The position numbers and the translations under genes are program-made. A DNA stretch of 64,000 nucleotides from Moraxella sp. FZFQ2102 (GTDB lineage: Bacteria; Pseudomonadota; Gammaproteobacteria; Pseudomonadales; Moraxellaceae), in assembly GCF_024137865.1 (NCBI RefSeq), contig NZ_CP099960.1, positions 2,046,001 through 2,110,000 of the forward strand. The letters run 5' to 3'. The notes beneath the pieces were generated by a model, which saw only the letters and a list, made by a program, of their open reading frames with translations, was not told the DNA's origin and made no database searches. This document shows positions 56,360-64,000 of the stretch, in pieces (position 1 is the stretch's first letter; the number at the start of each line of letters is the position of its first letter).

Positions 56360-57601
56360 TTATGGCTTAATCAGACGCGGATTTGAATTACCCCAAACAG
56401 AATATAAATCGGCGAGCAGTGCACCGTTTAATTCTTCAATCTCAGCTTGCGTGACTTCACTATCGCCTTGCTTACCAAAAAGCACCACTTCATCATTAAT
56501 TTTCACAGGTTGTTTTGCCATGATATCAGTCACATCGACCATGGTGGTGTTCATTGAAGTTTTACCAACCACAGGCGCGCGATGCCCGTTGATGAGTACA
56601 TGACCTTTATTGCTAAAGATGCGACGGTAGCCATCAGAGAAGCCAAGGGGTAAGTTGGCAAGATACGAATCGCGTGTCAATTCATAAGTGCCATCATAGC
56701 CAATTTTTGTGCCTTTTGGATAAAAATGCACGGCGGCAACTTTTGATTTGAACTGCATGATTCGCTTTGATGGCAGTTCAACGCCGCCGACAGGATCGCC
56801 ATACATCAAGCGACCAGGGCGCACCATATCCAAGCGGCTCTCAGGAACCAAAGCGGTAGCAAATGAATTGGCGGTATGCAGGGTTAATTTTTTGCGATCC
56901 AATTTGGCGGCTTTGATTAGCCAATCGGTTTGTTTATTGAACTGCGCCAAGCTTTCGCGAACAAATGCTTCATCTTCAAAAGCATAGTGCGTCATAATGC
57001 CTGTCATGTTCAGATTTGATAGCTTGGTGATGGCGATGGCGTCTTTTTGACCTGTTTTGTTGCTTACATCCAGACCATTTCGACCCATGCCGCCTGCATT
57101 CAGTGCCAAGTGGAAGTTGATAACTTTACCATGTTTTTTGGCAATATTATCCAAAGTTTTGGCATGATCTAGGCTGCCCACCAATTCGGTAATATCGTAC
57201 GCAAGCGCAGATTCAACTTCGTCACCACTTGCGATACGAACGCGATTGATGATGCCTTGATATCCATGCGCACGCGCAACACGCGCTTCTTCGTTACTGG
57301 TGACGGCAATGCATGATACGCCCAATTTGATGACGCTTGGCATCAGCAGATCGATGCCATGACCGTATGCATCACCTTTTAGAACGGCGCAGATTTTCGT
57401 CTCTTCACCTAGGGTCTGTCTAAGATTGGTGATATTATCTTCAAAAGCCTGAACATCAATCTCAAGATAGGCATTGGTGATGGCGTGATTGGCGGCGTAG
57501 CTGTAATCGCCAAGTGTATGCAGCATCGGTGCAGCATGAGTAGTGCCAACTGAAAGCGCACCGAATAGTGCAAGGGCTAGAAAAGTAGGTTTGGTCTTCA
57601 T
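56360..57601 (-). CDS. periplasmic broad-specificity amino acid racemase (copy B)
   Basis: 413 residues from ATG 57601 with signal peptide (MKTKPTFLALALFGALSV..., cleavage after THA). PLP Lys75 in VLKGDAYGHG, Cys71 and Cys97 as the likely disulphide, and LALNAGGMGRNGLD as in copy A apart from Gly for Asp. Close homologue of copy A along its whole length, with the differences spread evenly. The 15 extra codons possible upstream of ATG 57601 would remove the signal peptide start, so this ATG is preferred. Which substrates separate the two copies cannot be read from sequence. Confidence 0.93.
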   Translation of the reverse strand: MKTKPTFLALALFGALSVGTTHAAPMLHTLGDYSYAANHAITNAYLEIDVQAFEDNITNLRQTLGEETKICAVLKGDAYGHGIDLLMPSVIKLGVSCIAVTSNEEARVARAHGYQGIINRVRIASGDEVESALAYDITELVGSLDHAKTLDNIAKKHGKVINFHLALNAGGMGRNGLDVSNKTGQKDAIAITKLSNLNMTGIMTHYAFEDEAFVRESLAQFNKQTDWLIKAAKLDRKKLTLHTANSFATALVPESRLDMVRPGRLMYGDPVGGVELPSKRIMQFKSKVAAVHFYPKGTKIGYDGTYELTRDSYLANLPLGFSDGYRRIFSNKGHVLINGHRAPVVGKTSMNTTMVDVTDIMAKQPVKINDEVVLFGKQGDSEVTQAEIEELNGALLADLYSVWGNSNPRLIKP

Positions 57602-57635
57602 CTTCAAGTTCCTTTTGGTTGTGAATGATTGCAAC

Positions 57636-57664
57636 ATTGTAACCAACCGAAACCAGAATGTAAA
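57636..57664 (-). promoter_or_regulatory. promoter of racemase copy B
   Basis: TTTACA, 17 bases, TACAAT on the minus strand, about 35 bases before the start. It is a stronger match to consensus than the promoter of copy A and lies in homologous sequence. Confidence 0.7.
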
Positions 57665-57703
57665 TATGATATGCTATAAATTATAAAATTTTTGACATAA
57701 AAA

Positions 57704-57733
57704 CAAAAAATCCCAAGCCAAAGACTTGAGATT
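57704..57733 (-). terminator. terminator of the tRNA operon
   Basis: On the minus strand AATCTCAAG pairs with CTTGGGATT (one G-U) across a seven-base loop, followed by a T run. It lies 26 bases after tRNA-Asp. Confidence 0.85.
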
Positions 57734-57758
57734 CAAAGTATCGCAATGCGATGAATAG

Positions 57759-57835
57759 TGGCGCAGCGGACGGGGCTCGAACCCGCGACCCCCGGCGTGA
57801 CAGGCCGGTATTCTAACCAACTGAACTACCGCTGC
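57759..57835 (-). tRNA. tRNA-Asp (GTC)
   Basis: 77 bases with encoded CCA. Acceptor arm GCAGCGG pairs with CCGCTGC, anticodon loop CCTGTCACG carries GTC, and GGTTCGAGCCC forms the T arm. Discriminator G. Confidence 0.97.
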
Positions 57836-57839
57836 ATAG

Positions 57840-57915
57840 TGGTGGGTGGTAACGGGATCGAACCGCTGACCCTCTGCTTGTAAGGCAGATGCTCTACCAA
57901 CTGAGCTAACCACCC
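57840..57915 (-). tRNA. tRNA-Val (TAC)
   Basis: 76 bases with encoded CCA. Acceptor arm GGGTGGT, D arm TAGCTCAGTTGGTAGAGC, anticodon loop CCTTACAAG carries TAC, T arm GGTTCGATCC. Four bases separate it from tRNA-Asp, which follows in the same transcript. Confidence 0.97.
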
Positions 57916-58427
57916 TAAAATGTCTTTTCCAATTTGGAAAATTGATACTGTGTCAAGGTATCACATTTTAAGTCTTGAACCAAACACGCTACAATGTGTT
58001 GCTGTGTTCGTTCGTTCGTTGTGGTGCGTATTATATAGAAATTTTGGCAGGTGTCAAATGCTTTTTCGATAAATTTTCTTAAATTTCTGCATAAAGTTTA
58101 TAACTTATTGATTTATATTATAATTTTATAATGATAAATTTGTATATTTTGGATAAGATTTTGACAAACTGAGTTTGGTTTTTGATTTTCAAATGATTAA
58201 AGTTAAGAAAAAGACACAGCTTAGCGATGATGATTTTTTTTGATAATCGGTTTAAAAAAACCAATCAATATCAAAACTTTGATCTAAATTTTATTGCAAA
58301 AAATCCAAACCCAAGCAAAAATAACACAGCAATATTAAAAACGCTGAATTTATGCTAAAATAGTCGCCATTTTCCTTATTGGCATAAATTCGCACAAATA
58401 TTACAACAGATCATCTGCAGGCATACC
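57916..58427. other. divergent intergenic region tRNA operon / mnmG
   Basis: About 510 bases without a gene. It contains the palindrome TTTTCCAATTTGGAAAA at 57925-57941 just before tRNA-Val, a TTCG tetranucleotide repeat at 58006-58020, and a long AT-rich part (58070-58380). A TATGCTAAAAT near 58351 may be an extended -10 for mnmG. Confidence 0.6.
58006..58020. repeat. short TTCG tetranucleotide repeat
   Basis: GTTCGTTCGTTCGTT, nearly four units, upstream of the tRNA genes on one side and mnmG on the other; not in a coding frame. Confidence 0.8.
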
Positions 58428-60329
58428 ATGAGCTATACCACAACCTACACCTTCCCAAAAAAATATGATGTCATCGTCGTCGGTGGCGGTCATGCAGGCA
58501 CAGAAGCGGCATTGGCTGCGGCTCGCATGGGGGCTGCCACCATGCTGATCACGCACAATATCGAAACACTGGGTCAGATGAGTTGCAACCCTGCTATCGG
58601 CGGTATCGGTAAGTCGCATTTGGTGCGTGAAGTGGATGCGATGGGTGGGGCGATGGCGTTGGCGACGGATAAGGCAGGCATTCAGTTTCGCGTGCTGAAC
58701 AGTCGCAAAGGGGCGGCGGTGCGTGCCACGCGTGCGCAGGCTGACCGCATATTATACAAGGCCGCCATTCGCCATGTGCTTGAAAATCAAGAAAGTCTTG
58801 ATCTGTTTCAGCAGCCTGTCGATGACATCATCGTCGAAAATGGTCGTGCGGTGGCGGTGGTGACAGCCACGGGTGTGCGCTTTGATACGCGAGCGGTGGT
58901 GCTGACTTCGGGGACTTTTTTGGGCGGGGTGATCCATGTCGGGCTTGAGAGCCAAAGCGGTGGACGAGCAGGGGATATGCCAGCGATTCGCTTGGCGGAT
59001 CGTTTGCGCGAGCTTCAGCTGCCTGTGGGCCGTCTCAAGACAGGGACGCCTGCGCGTATCGATGCGCGCACGGTGGATTTTAGCGTGATGACTGAACAAC
59101 CTGGTGATACACCGCTGCCTGTGATGAGTTATATGGGTGATGTGTCGATGCATCCGCGCCAAATCCCGTGCTATATCACGCATACCAACGAGCGCACACA
59201 TGATATTATCCGCGATAATCTTGATCGCAGTCCGATGTTCAGCGGTAAAATCGAAGGCGTCGGCCCGCGTTATTGCCCATCGATCGAAGATAAAATTCAC
59301 CGCTTTGCTGATAAAGACAGCCATCAGATTTTTATTGAGCCTGAAGGCTTGACCACGCATGAGCTGTACCCAAATGGCATCTCAACGAGCCTGCCTTTTG
59401 ATGTGCAAGTGGCGTTCATTCGCTCGATGAAAGGGCTTGAAAATGCACACATCACGCGCCCTGGTTATGCCATCGAGTATGATTATTTTGATCCACAGAA
59501 TCTAAAGCCGACGCTTGAGACTAAGTCAATTGACCGTCTGTATTTTGCAGGGCAAATCAATGGCACGACAGGCTATGAAGAAGCAGCAGCGCAGGGCTTG
59601 CTTGCAGGTATTAACGCCGCTCGTGCCGCGCAAGATCAAGAGTTTTGGACGCCGCGTCGCGATGAAGCTTACCTTGGCGTATTGGTCGATGATCTGATCA
59701 CGCACGGGACTAAAGAGCCGTATCGTATGTTCACTAGTCGTGCCGAGCATCGTCTGCTGCTGCGCGAAGATAATGCCGATCAGCGATTGACTGAGACTGC
59801 GCGTAAGCTTGGCTTGATCGATGATGCGCGCTGGGCGGCGTATTGTGAGAAGATGAATGCCATCAGTGCTGAGACTGCGCGCCTACAAGAGATTTGGGCG
59901 ACGCCGAATAACACCATTGGCAAAGCCTTTATGAAAAATACCCAAGAAGTATTGAGCAAAGAAAATACTTTGCTTGATTTGTTAAAACGCCCAAATATCA
60001 GTTTTGATGATATTGCAAAAGTCGCTGACAGTGCGGTGAGTAGCGAAGTCGGTGAGCAGATTGAGATCGCGGTAAAATACGCAGGCTATATTGATCGCCA
60101 AAATGATGAAATCGAGCAGATGAAGCGCCTTGAAAATACGCCATTGCCGCTTAATTTTGACTATACTGCGGTGTCGGGTCTGTCAAATGAAATCGTACAA
60201 AAATTAAGCCAAGTGCGACCAGCGACCCTAGCCCAAGCGTCGCGTATCAGTGGTGTGACGCCAGCGGCGGTAAGTCTGCTTGCCATGACGCTTAAAAAGC
60301 ATAAGAAACTGCAACAATTATCCCAATAA
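58428..60329 (+). CDS. mnmG: tRNA uridine-5-carboxymethylaminomethyl modification enzyme MnmG
   Basis: FAD subunit of the MnmEG complex that modifies U34 of tRNAs reading NNA and NNG codons. 633 residues. Rossmann motif [15 protein letters not shown] (about 14-28), [21 protein letters not shown], the [12 protein letters not shown] and [12 protein letters not shown] segments, [12 protein letters not shown], and the catalytic-Cys region around [28 protein letters not shown] closes the FAD domain. The C-terminal helical domain for MnmE contact is complete ([18 protein letters not shown]). mnmE is not in the window. Confidence 0.98.
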   Translation: MSYTTTYTFPKKYDVIVVGGGHAGTEAALAAARMGAATMLITHNIETLGQMSCNPAIGGIGKSHLVREVDAMGGAMALATDKAGIQFRVLNSRKGAAVRATRAQADRILYKAAIRHVLENQESLDLFQQPVDDIIVENGRAVAVVTATGVRFDTRAVVLTSGTFLGGVIHVGLESQSGGRAGDMPAIRLADRLRELQLPVGRLKTGTPARIDARTVDFSVMTEQPGDTPLPVMSYMGDVSMHPRQIPCYITHTNERTHDIIRDNLDRSPMFSGKIEGVGPRYCPSIEDKIHRFADKDSHQIFIEPEGLTTHELYPNGISTSLPFDVQVAFIRSMKGLENAHITRPGYAIEYDYFDPQNLKPTLETKSIDRLYFAGQINGTTGYEEAAAQGLLAGINAARAAQDQEFWTPRRDEAYLGVLVDDLITHGTKEPYRMFTSRAEHRLLLREDNADQRLTETARKLGLIDDARWAAYCEKMNAISAETARLQEIWATPNNTIGKAFMKNTQEVLSKENTLLDLLKRPNISFDDIAKVADSAVSSEVGEQIEIAVKYAGYIDRQNDEIEQMKRLENTPLPLNFDYTAVSGLSNEIVQKLSQVRPATLAQASRISGVTPAAVSLLAMTLKKHKKLQQLSQ

Positions 60330-60330
60330 T

Positions 60331-60434
60331 ATGGTCTATAAAATTCAAAATAATACTGCGTTGGCTTGTCTTGCTGTACTACCTGTACTATCTGCGACTC
60401 GCCGCCTAGTCTTATTTTATTTTTATACGACCAT
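60331..60434. repeat. candidate 104-bp miniature inverted-repeat element
   Basis: The stretch begins two bases after the mnmG stop. Its ends, ATGGTCTATAAAATTC... and ...TTTTTATACGACCAT, form an imperfect inverted repeat of about 23 bases. The middle is a less AT-rich core with the direct repeat CTGTACTA twice (near 60371-60390) and CTGCGACTCGCCGCC. It codes for nothing. Shape and position suggest a dispersed non-autonomous repeat; no second copy was noticed in this window. Confidence 0.45.
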
Positions 60435-60437
60435 ACA

Positions 60438-60471
60438 AACTTAGGCTGAAGAATCATTTTCAGCCTAAGTT
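60438..60471. terminator. hairpin, possible terminator of mnmG
   Basis: Perfect 13-pair stem AACTTAGGCTGAA / TTCAGCCTAAGTT with an eight-base loop, directly after the candidate miniature element. It is followed only by ATTTATAATG, not a true T run. Confidence 0.5.
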
Positions 60472-60529
60472 ATTTATAATGACTGTAAAACTTGATTTGT
60501 GTAAAAATATTAAAATATAGGAAATCATC

Positions 60530-61486
60530 ATGCTTGCCGCTATCATCTTTGCCATCTCCATCACTTTGCCAAACTTGCTGTTAATGCTGCTTGGTTTTAT
60601 GATGAATAAGCAAGGCAAAGTCAACGAAGGCTTTATCCAAGTGGCGACAAATATGGTGTTTAATTATTGCTTGCCTTGCTTGTTATTTTTTAGCGTATTA
60701 AAAAGTAATGTCGATATTGCTAAGCAAGTCAATCTCTTAACCGCTGGGCTTGCTTGTACTTTAACACTATTTATCTTGGCTGAAATTTATGCTAAGTTTT
60801 TTGTAGAGAAAATTGAAGATAAGGGCGTATTTGTCCAAGGAGTGTTTCGCTCAAATATGGCGATTATGTCGCTTGCGGTGGTGGCGAATGCTTATGGCGC
60901 AGATGGATTGAGTGTCGGCGCAGTGTATATGGGCATTTTGACCATTGTTTATAATATCTTGGCAGTCATCACGCTATCACGCACCGCCAAAACCGAAGGC
61001 GGCATCATGGCACAAGCCACAGGTATCATCGGACATATTATTAAAAACCCGTTGGTCATCGCACTGGTTGCAGCCTTTGCTTATAAGGCGGTCGGGTTGC
61101 CTGCTTTGCCAAGCTTCATCACCAAAACTGGTGAGCTGCTTGGCGCGGTGGCATTACCATTGGCGCTCATCTGCGCAGGCGCAACGCTCAATCTTAAATC
61201 CATGCTGTCGCTCTCAGGCGTGTCGATGCAGGCGAGCATTGGGCGCATCATCATCGCGCCTGTTATGGCAGTGTTGTTTGGTCTAGGCTTTGGGCTGCAA
61301 GGCGTGGAGATGGGTGTGCTGTTTTTGATGATCGCAAGTCCAGCGGCAGCGGCAAGCTATGTGATGGCAAAGGCAATGGGTGGTAATGATGTCTTGGCGG
61401 CGAATATCTTGGGCTTTACCACGGTTTTTGCAATGATTGGCATGGCAGCAGGTATGGCAGCGCTCAGGGTGCTTGGCTTGGCGTGA
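60530..61486 (+). CDS. AEC family transporter
   Basis: Membrane protein of 318 residues with about ten hydrophobic spans in two inverted halves, the Auxin Efflux Carrier fold (membrane transport protein family). Typical features: the NxVFNYCLPCLLFFSVL end of the first half, the VFRSNMAIMSLAVV motif, and LPLALICAGATLNLK plus SPAAAASYVMAKAMGGN near the C-terminus. Family members carry malate, malonate or other organic anions; the substrate is unknown. The start follows TAGGAAATCATC. Confidence 0.88.
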   Translation: MLAAIIFAISITLPNLLLMLLGFMMNKQGKVNEGFIQVATNMVFNYCLPCLLFFSVLKSNVDIAKQVNLLTAGLACTLTLFILAEIYAKFFVEKIEDKGVFVQGVFRSNMAIMSLAVVANAYGADGLSVGAVYMGILTIVYNILAVITLSRTAKTEGGIMAQATGIIGHIIKNPLVIALVAAFAYKAVGLPALPSFITKTGELLGAVALPLALICAGATLNLKSMLSLSGVSMQASIGRIIIAPVMAVLFGLGFGLQGVEMGVLFLMIASPAAAASYVMAKAMGGNDVLAANILGFTTVFAMIGMAAGMAALRVLGLA

Positions 61487-61552
61487 GGTGGGTGATTTGA
61501 AGTATAAATCATCACATTGAACGCTTTGCCAAGCTTGACTTAAGATAAAAAT

Positions 61553-61599
61553 AAAAACTGTCCCGATGGTGTGAAATGTGCCATGCGGGACAGTTTTTT
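61553..61599. terminator. bidirectional terminator AEC gene / GT4 gene
   Basis: AAAAACTGTCCCG (61553-61565) pairs with CGGGACAGTTTTT (61586-61598), with the inner ATGG/CCAT also able to pair. A-run and T-run flank it, so it can end the AEC gene and the convergent glycosyltransferase gene. Confidence 0.9.
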
Positions 61600-61652
61600 C
61601 ATAGATGCTAAAGTGGTTTTGTTGTCAATCAATCAAACCAAAAGTAAATCTC

Positions 61653-62867
61653 TCAAGACTTAGCCGTAACCGCCACCAAATTATCATGGCGATCTTTGGT
61701 GACCAGCTGACAAAATGGACAAAGCGCCTGATACACAGACAGCGTGCCTGCGACCATTTGTTCGATATTATATTCGTGCGTCATTGCAGGGCGAATCTGA
61801 TTGGCAAGCTGAAATTTCACCGATTGGCATAAGGCGCGCGCGGTCTGTTCTTTGACCAAGCCTTGCGGATATAAGTCGTTTAAAATATCAGCAAATGCCC
61901 CTTTTGCCCAACCCACGACAGGCGTGCCAAGATGGATGGCTTGTAGCGCAGTCATGCCGATGCTTTCAGGACGATTGGCAAGCGCAAGCACGACATTGGC
62001 AGATGCTAGCCACTCTTTCATATCAGGCGGTGATTTACCGACGAATGTCACGCGATCAAACAGTCCTAAGGCATGAAGTCGCTGGACGAATTCTTCGTAA
62101 AATACGCATTGGTTTTGGCGTGTATTAGGATCATCATCCATGATCACTGCATGGATATTTGGGAATTTTTCTTTTAAATTACCTAAAATATCTACAAGCC
62201 ACTCTTGCCCGTATTGTGATCCGACAATAGTGGGGAAAATCAGCCATTTTTTATGCTCAAGCTCAGGAAACTGCGCAAAGGTCTGATGCAGCCAATACAC
62301 CGATGCATGATGGCGATAAGGATATTTGCGCAGATCGACACCGCGCGGCACACAGATTAGCGAATCTGTGATGTCAGGCAGTTTATCATTATCTTTCTTA
62401 TCTTTTTTTGGTGCAAGTTTCTTACGAAAATAGGTATCAATACTTTTGGAAGAACTGATCAATTTATCTGCCTGAAATAGAGCTTTTGAGTATGAGTTTA
62501 GCGGATAAAATCCGTACAGGCTTGAGACGATTTTTGGCTGTAAGTCTTCTGGATAAGGGCGTAGCGCCCAGTGCAGTACCCATGCAGGCGTGCGCGAATG
62601 CACATGGATGATGTCGGGCTGATACTTGAGAATCAGTCGTCTGAGCGCGAAGATGTGCCGAAGTGCCCACCAGCTTTTTTTGGGCATTGGCATCTGATGA
62701 TAAATCGCACCATCGCGCACCAGTCGTGTGATCAGCTCATTATCCCGATCAGCACTACCGACGATGATTGATGTGTGACCCGCCTTGATCAGCGCGCGCG
62801 AAATCGGATAAATGCCGCGCTCGGCTTCATCGTGCTTGAGTGATGATGACAGCTGCAGAACTTTCAT
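61653..62867 (-). CDS. GT4-type (GT-B fold) glycosyltransferase
   Basis: 404 residues. N-terminal Rossmann segment MKVLQLSSSLKHDEAERGIYPISRALIKAGH; the C-terminal domain has the donor-site RPESIGMTALQAIHLGTPVVGWAKGAF, the counterpart of the EPFGxxxLEAMAxGxPVV motif, with Glu in PES. It is most likely a lipooligosaccharide core or other surface glycan transferase; the sugar is unknown. It starts 11 bases after the peroxiredoxin gene, so the two are probably co-transcribed. Confidence 0.87.
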   Translation of the reverse strand: MKVLQLSSSLKHDEAERGIYPISRALIKAGHTSIIVGSADRDNELITRLVRDGAIYHQMPMPKKSWWALRHIFALRRLILKYQPDIIHVHSRTPAWVLHWALRPYPEDLQPKIVSSLYGFYPLNSYSKALFQADKLISSSKSIDTYFRKKLAPKKDKKDNDKLPDITDSLICVPRGVDLRKYPYRHHASVYWLHQTFAQFPELEHKKWLIFPTIVGSQYGQEWLVDILGNLKEKFPNIHAVIMDDDPNTRQNQCVFYEEFVQRLHALGLFDRVTFVGKSPPDMKEWLASANVVLALANRPESIGMTALQAIHLGTPVVGWAKGAFADILNDLYPQGLVKEQTARALCQSVKFQLANQIRPAMTHEYNIEQMVAGTLSVYQALCPFCQLVTKDRHDNLVAVTAKS

Positions 62868-62878
62868 GAATTTGTGGC

Positions 62879-63364
62879 TTAATTACTTAGAAATTCCAAT
62901 AATTGATCAACATGTTCTTTGGCTTTGACATTGCGAAAGCTGCCAATCATCTGAGCATTTTTATCATAGACGAAAGTAGAGCGCACCACACCAAGATGTG
63001 TTTTGCCATACAGCATTTTTTCTTTGATGACATCAAAATGCTTGCACAAAACTTCATCAGGATCACTGATCAGATCGATATTTAGGGACTGTTTGGCGAT
63101 AAAATTGCCATGCGATTTGACGCTGTCGCGTGACACGCCGATTACACGGTAGCCAAGTGCAGCCAATTTATCAAAATTAGCAGTAAAATCAACAGCTTGT
63201 ACAGTGCAACCGGGGGTATTGTCCTTAGGATAAAAATAAATGATCAAACCCTTGTCGCTGCCTGCCATTAGGTTTGGCAGGGTGGTTTGTTGCTCGCCTT
63301 GTGTATTAACCACTGTGACGGTGAACTCTGGCAGGGTGATGGTCTCATTACTATTTTTTAGCAT
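62879..63364 (-). CDS. thioredoxin-dependent peroxiredoxin, Bcp/PrxQ type
   Basis: 161 residues. Peroxidatic Cys53 in YPKDNTPGCTVQAVDF. The resolving Cys that E. coli Bcp has five residues later is Val58 here; another Cys (Cys107 in DPDEVLCKHF) could serve in its place or the enzyme may be of 1-Cys type. The downstream FRNVKAKEHVDQLLEFL end matches the family. It reduces hydroperoxides. First gene of a two-gene unit with the GT4 gene. Confidence 0.92.
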   Translation of the reverse strand: MLKNSNETITLPEFTVTVVNTQGEQQTTLPNLMAGSDKGLIIYFYPKDNTPGCTVQAVDFTANFDKLAALGYRVIGVSRDSVKSHGNFIAKQSLNIDLISDPDEVLCKHFDVIKEKMLYGKTHLGVVRSTFVYDKNAQMIGSFRNVKAKEHVDQLLEFLSN

Positions 63365-63516
63365 AAAAATCCTTGGGTGTAATCTATGGTTATTGCTGCT
63401 ATTTTAGCAAATTTTTCTCCCAAATTCAGTTACAAAACAGCACAAAGTTTTGTAAATTTGCAAGAAATTTCTGTAAATCAAGCGACAAATACGGTAAAAT
63501 AAAGGGTTTTATCCAA

Positions 63517-63538
63517 GGTGCATCATGATTTTTGCACC
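63517..63538 (+). promoter_or_regulatory. short hairpin in leader of NCS2 permease
   Basis: GGTGCA / TGCACC with a ten-base loop, about 60 bases before the permease start. It lacks the features of a purine riboswitch and of a terminator; possible role unknown. Confidence 0.25.
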
Positions 63539-63598
63539 GTTTAACAGTTGTTGTCATCTGACATCATGGCTCTTTTGAGCATTTTTCATGGGTTTAAT

Positions 63599-64000
63599 AT
63601 GTCTTTGTCTTCCTATTTACAAATCAGCGAGCGTGGCTCAAGCGTGCGTCAAGAAGTGATTGCGGGTTTGACCACTTTTTTGGCGATGGTTTATTCAGTC
63701 ATCGTTGTGCCAAATATGCTTTCACAAGCAGGTTTTCCTGCTGAATCGGTATTCATCGCCACTTGTTTGGTCGCAGGTCTGGGCTCGATCTTGATCGGTC
63801 TGTGGGCGAATGTGCCGATGGCAATTGGTTGTGCCATTTCTTTGACGGCATTTACCGCGTTTAGCCTTGTGCTTGGGCAGGGCGTGAGCATTCCTGTGGC
63901 GCTGGGTGCGATTTTCTTGATGGGCGTGGTGTTCACCTTGATTTCGGTGACGGGGATTCGTGCGTGGATTCTTCGCAATTTGCCATCAAGCATCGCGCAC
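63599..64000 (+). CDS. NCS2 family purine permease, 3' end cut by window
   Basis: First 134 codons of a nucleobase permease of the AzgA/PbuG-like group (guanine, hypoxanthine or adenine with proton). The opening [36 protein letters not shown] and the [23 protein letters not shown] segment are typical of this group. ATG 63599 is used; an in-frame ATG at 63566 would add 11 residues and cannot be excluded, since neither has a good ribosome binding site. Confidence 0.88.
   Translation, partial: MSLSSYLQISERGSSVRQEVIAGLTTFLAMVYSVIVVPNMLSQAGFPAESVFIATCLVAGLGSILIGLWANVPMAIGCAISLTAFTAFSLVLGQGVSIPVALGAIFLMGVVFTLISVTGIRAWILRNLPSSIAH

Noticed and set aside
57674..57913. 79-codon frame running through both tRNA genes
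   Set aside because: It is made of tRNA sequence and has no coding signal.
63480..63598. Purine riboswitch before the NCS2 permease
   Set aside because: Only a simple six-pair hairpin is seen; the three-way junction and conserved loop bases of the purine aptamer are absent.
1..64000. CRISPR array, prophage, toxin-antitoxin or restriction genes
   Set aside because: No regularly spaced repeats, phage structural genes or recognisable defence genes were found on either strand.

Overview
The window is chromosomal DNA of a gammaproteobacterium of the family Moraxellaceae, most likely Moraxella or a close relative such as Psychrobacter. That placement is an inference from protein sequence character and gene neighbourhoods (recC-recB-recD, trpG-trpD-trpC, trpS-scpA-scpB, a long sigma-70 with acidic inserts); no database was searched. 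Base composition looks roughly mid-40s percent GC by eye. Nearly everything is core housekeeping. The accessory part is two decayed IS1595-family insertion sequences, one candidate miniature element and a tandem pair of secreted racemase genes. No prophage, plasmid, CRISPR array or defence island is visible.

Layout. 1-2648 (-) is the N-terminal part of gltB (glutamate synthase), preceded by a leader that looks like an attenuator. 3109-6849 (+) holds sdhE, a small membrane protein (CptA-like), a YidB-like Gly/Gln-rich protein, a HAD phosphatase and prfB with its programmed frameshift. 6972-19660 (-) holds sbcC, sbcD, a YbeD-family regulator, an orphan AAA ATPase, rpoD, a FUSC transporter, tag, cysE and trmJ. 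A decayed IS1595 element (19697-20417) sits at the stop codon of dnaE (20423-24163, -).

24222-24383 (-) is a tiny membrane protein. 24545-34778 (+) is the complete recC-recB-recD operon, followed by dusA (+). A CPBP protease and an alpha/beta hydrolase lie on the minus strand (36081-37776), then glmM, pdxH and ppk2 (+). nrdA (-) converges with ppk2 on a shared bidirectional terminator and has a perfect 18-bp inverted repeat upstream that matches two NrdR boxes. rluB and a sirtuin (-) follow, then a second IS1595 copy (46803-47516) with an exact 8-bp target duplication at the stop codon of scpB. Next come trpS-scpA-scpB and trpG-trpD-trpC (all -), a GT2 glycosyltransferase, a bestrophin-type channel, two tandem periplasmic broad-specificity racemases, and tRNA-Val/tRNA-Asp.

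The right end carries mnmG (+) with a candidate miniature inverted-repeat element directly after its stop, an AEC transporter, a GT4 glycosyltransferase, a Bcp/PrxQ peroxiredoxin, and the start of an NCS2 purine permease cut by the window edge.

Functional themes: double-strand-break and replication enzymes (SbcCD, RecBCD, DnaE, Tag, NrdA), tRNA and rRNA modification (TrmJ, DusA, MnmG, RluB), tryptophan, cysteine and glutamate synthesis, and cell envelope work (GlmM, racemases, glycosyltransferases). The least ordinary items are the gltB leader, the nrdA operator, the two IS copies at stop codons, the duplicated racemase transcription unit, the post-mnmG miniature element, the lysine/alanine-tailed PPK2 and the orphan AAA ATPase next to rpoD.
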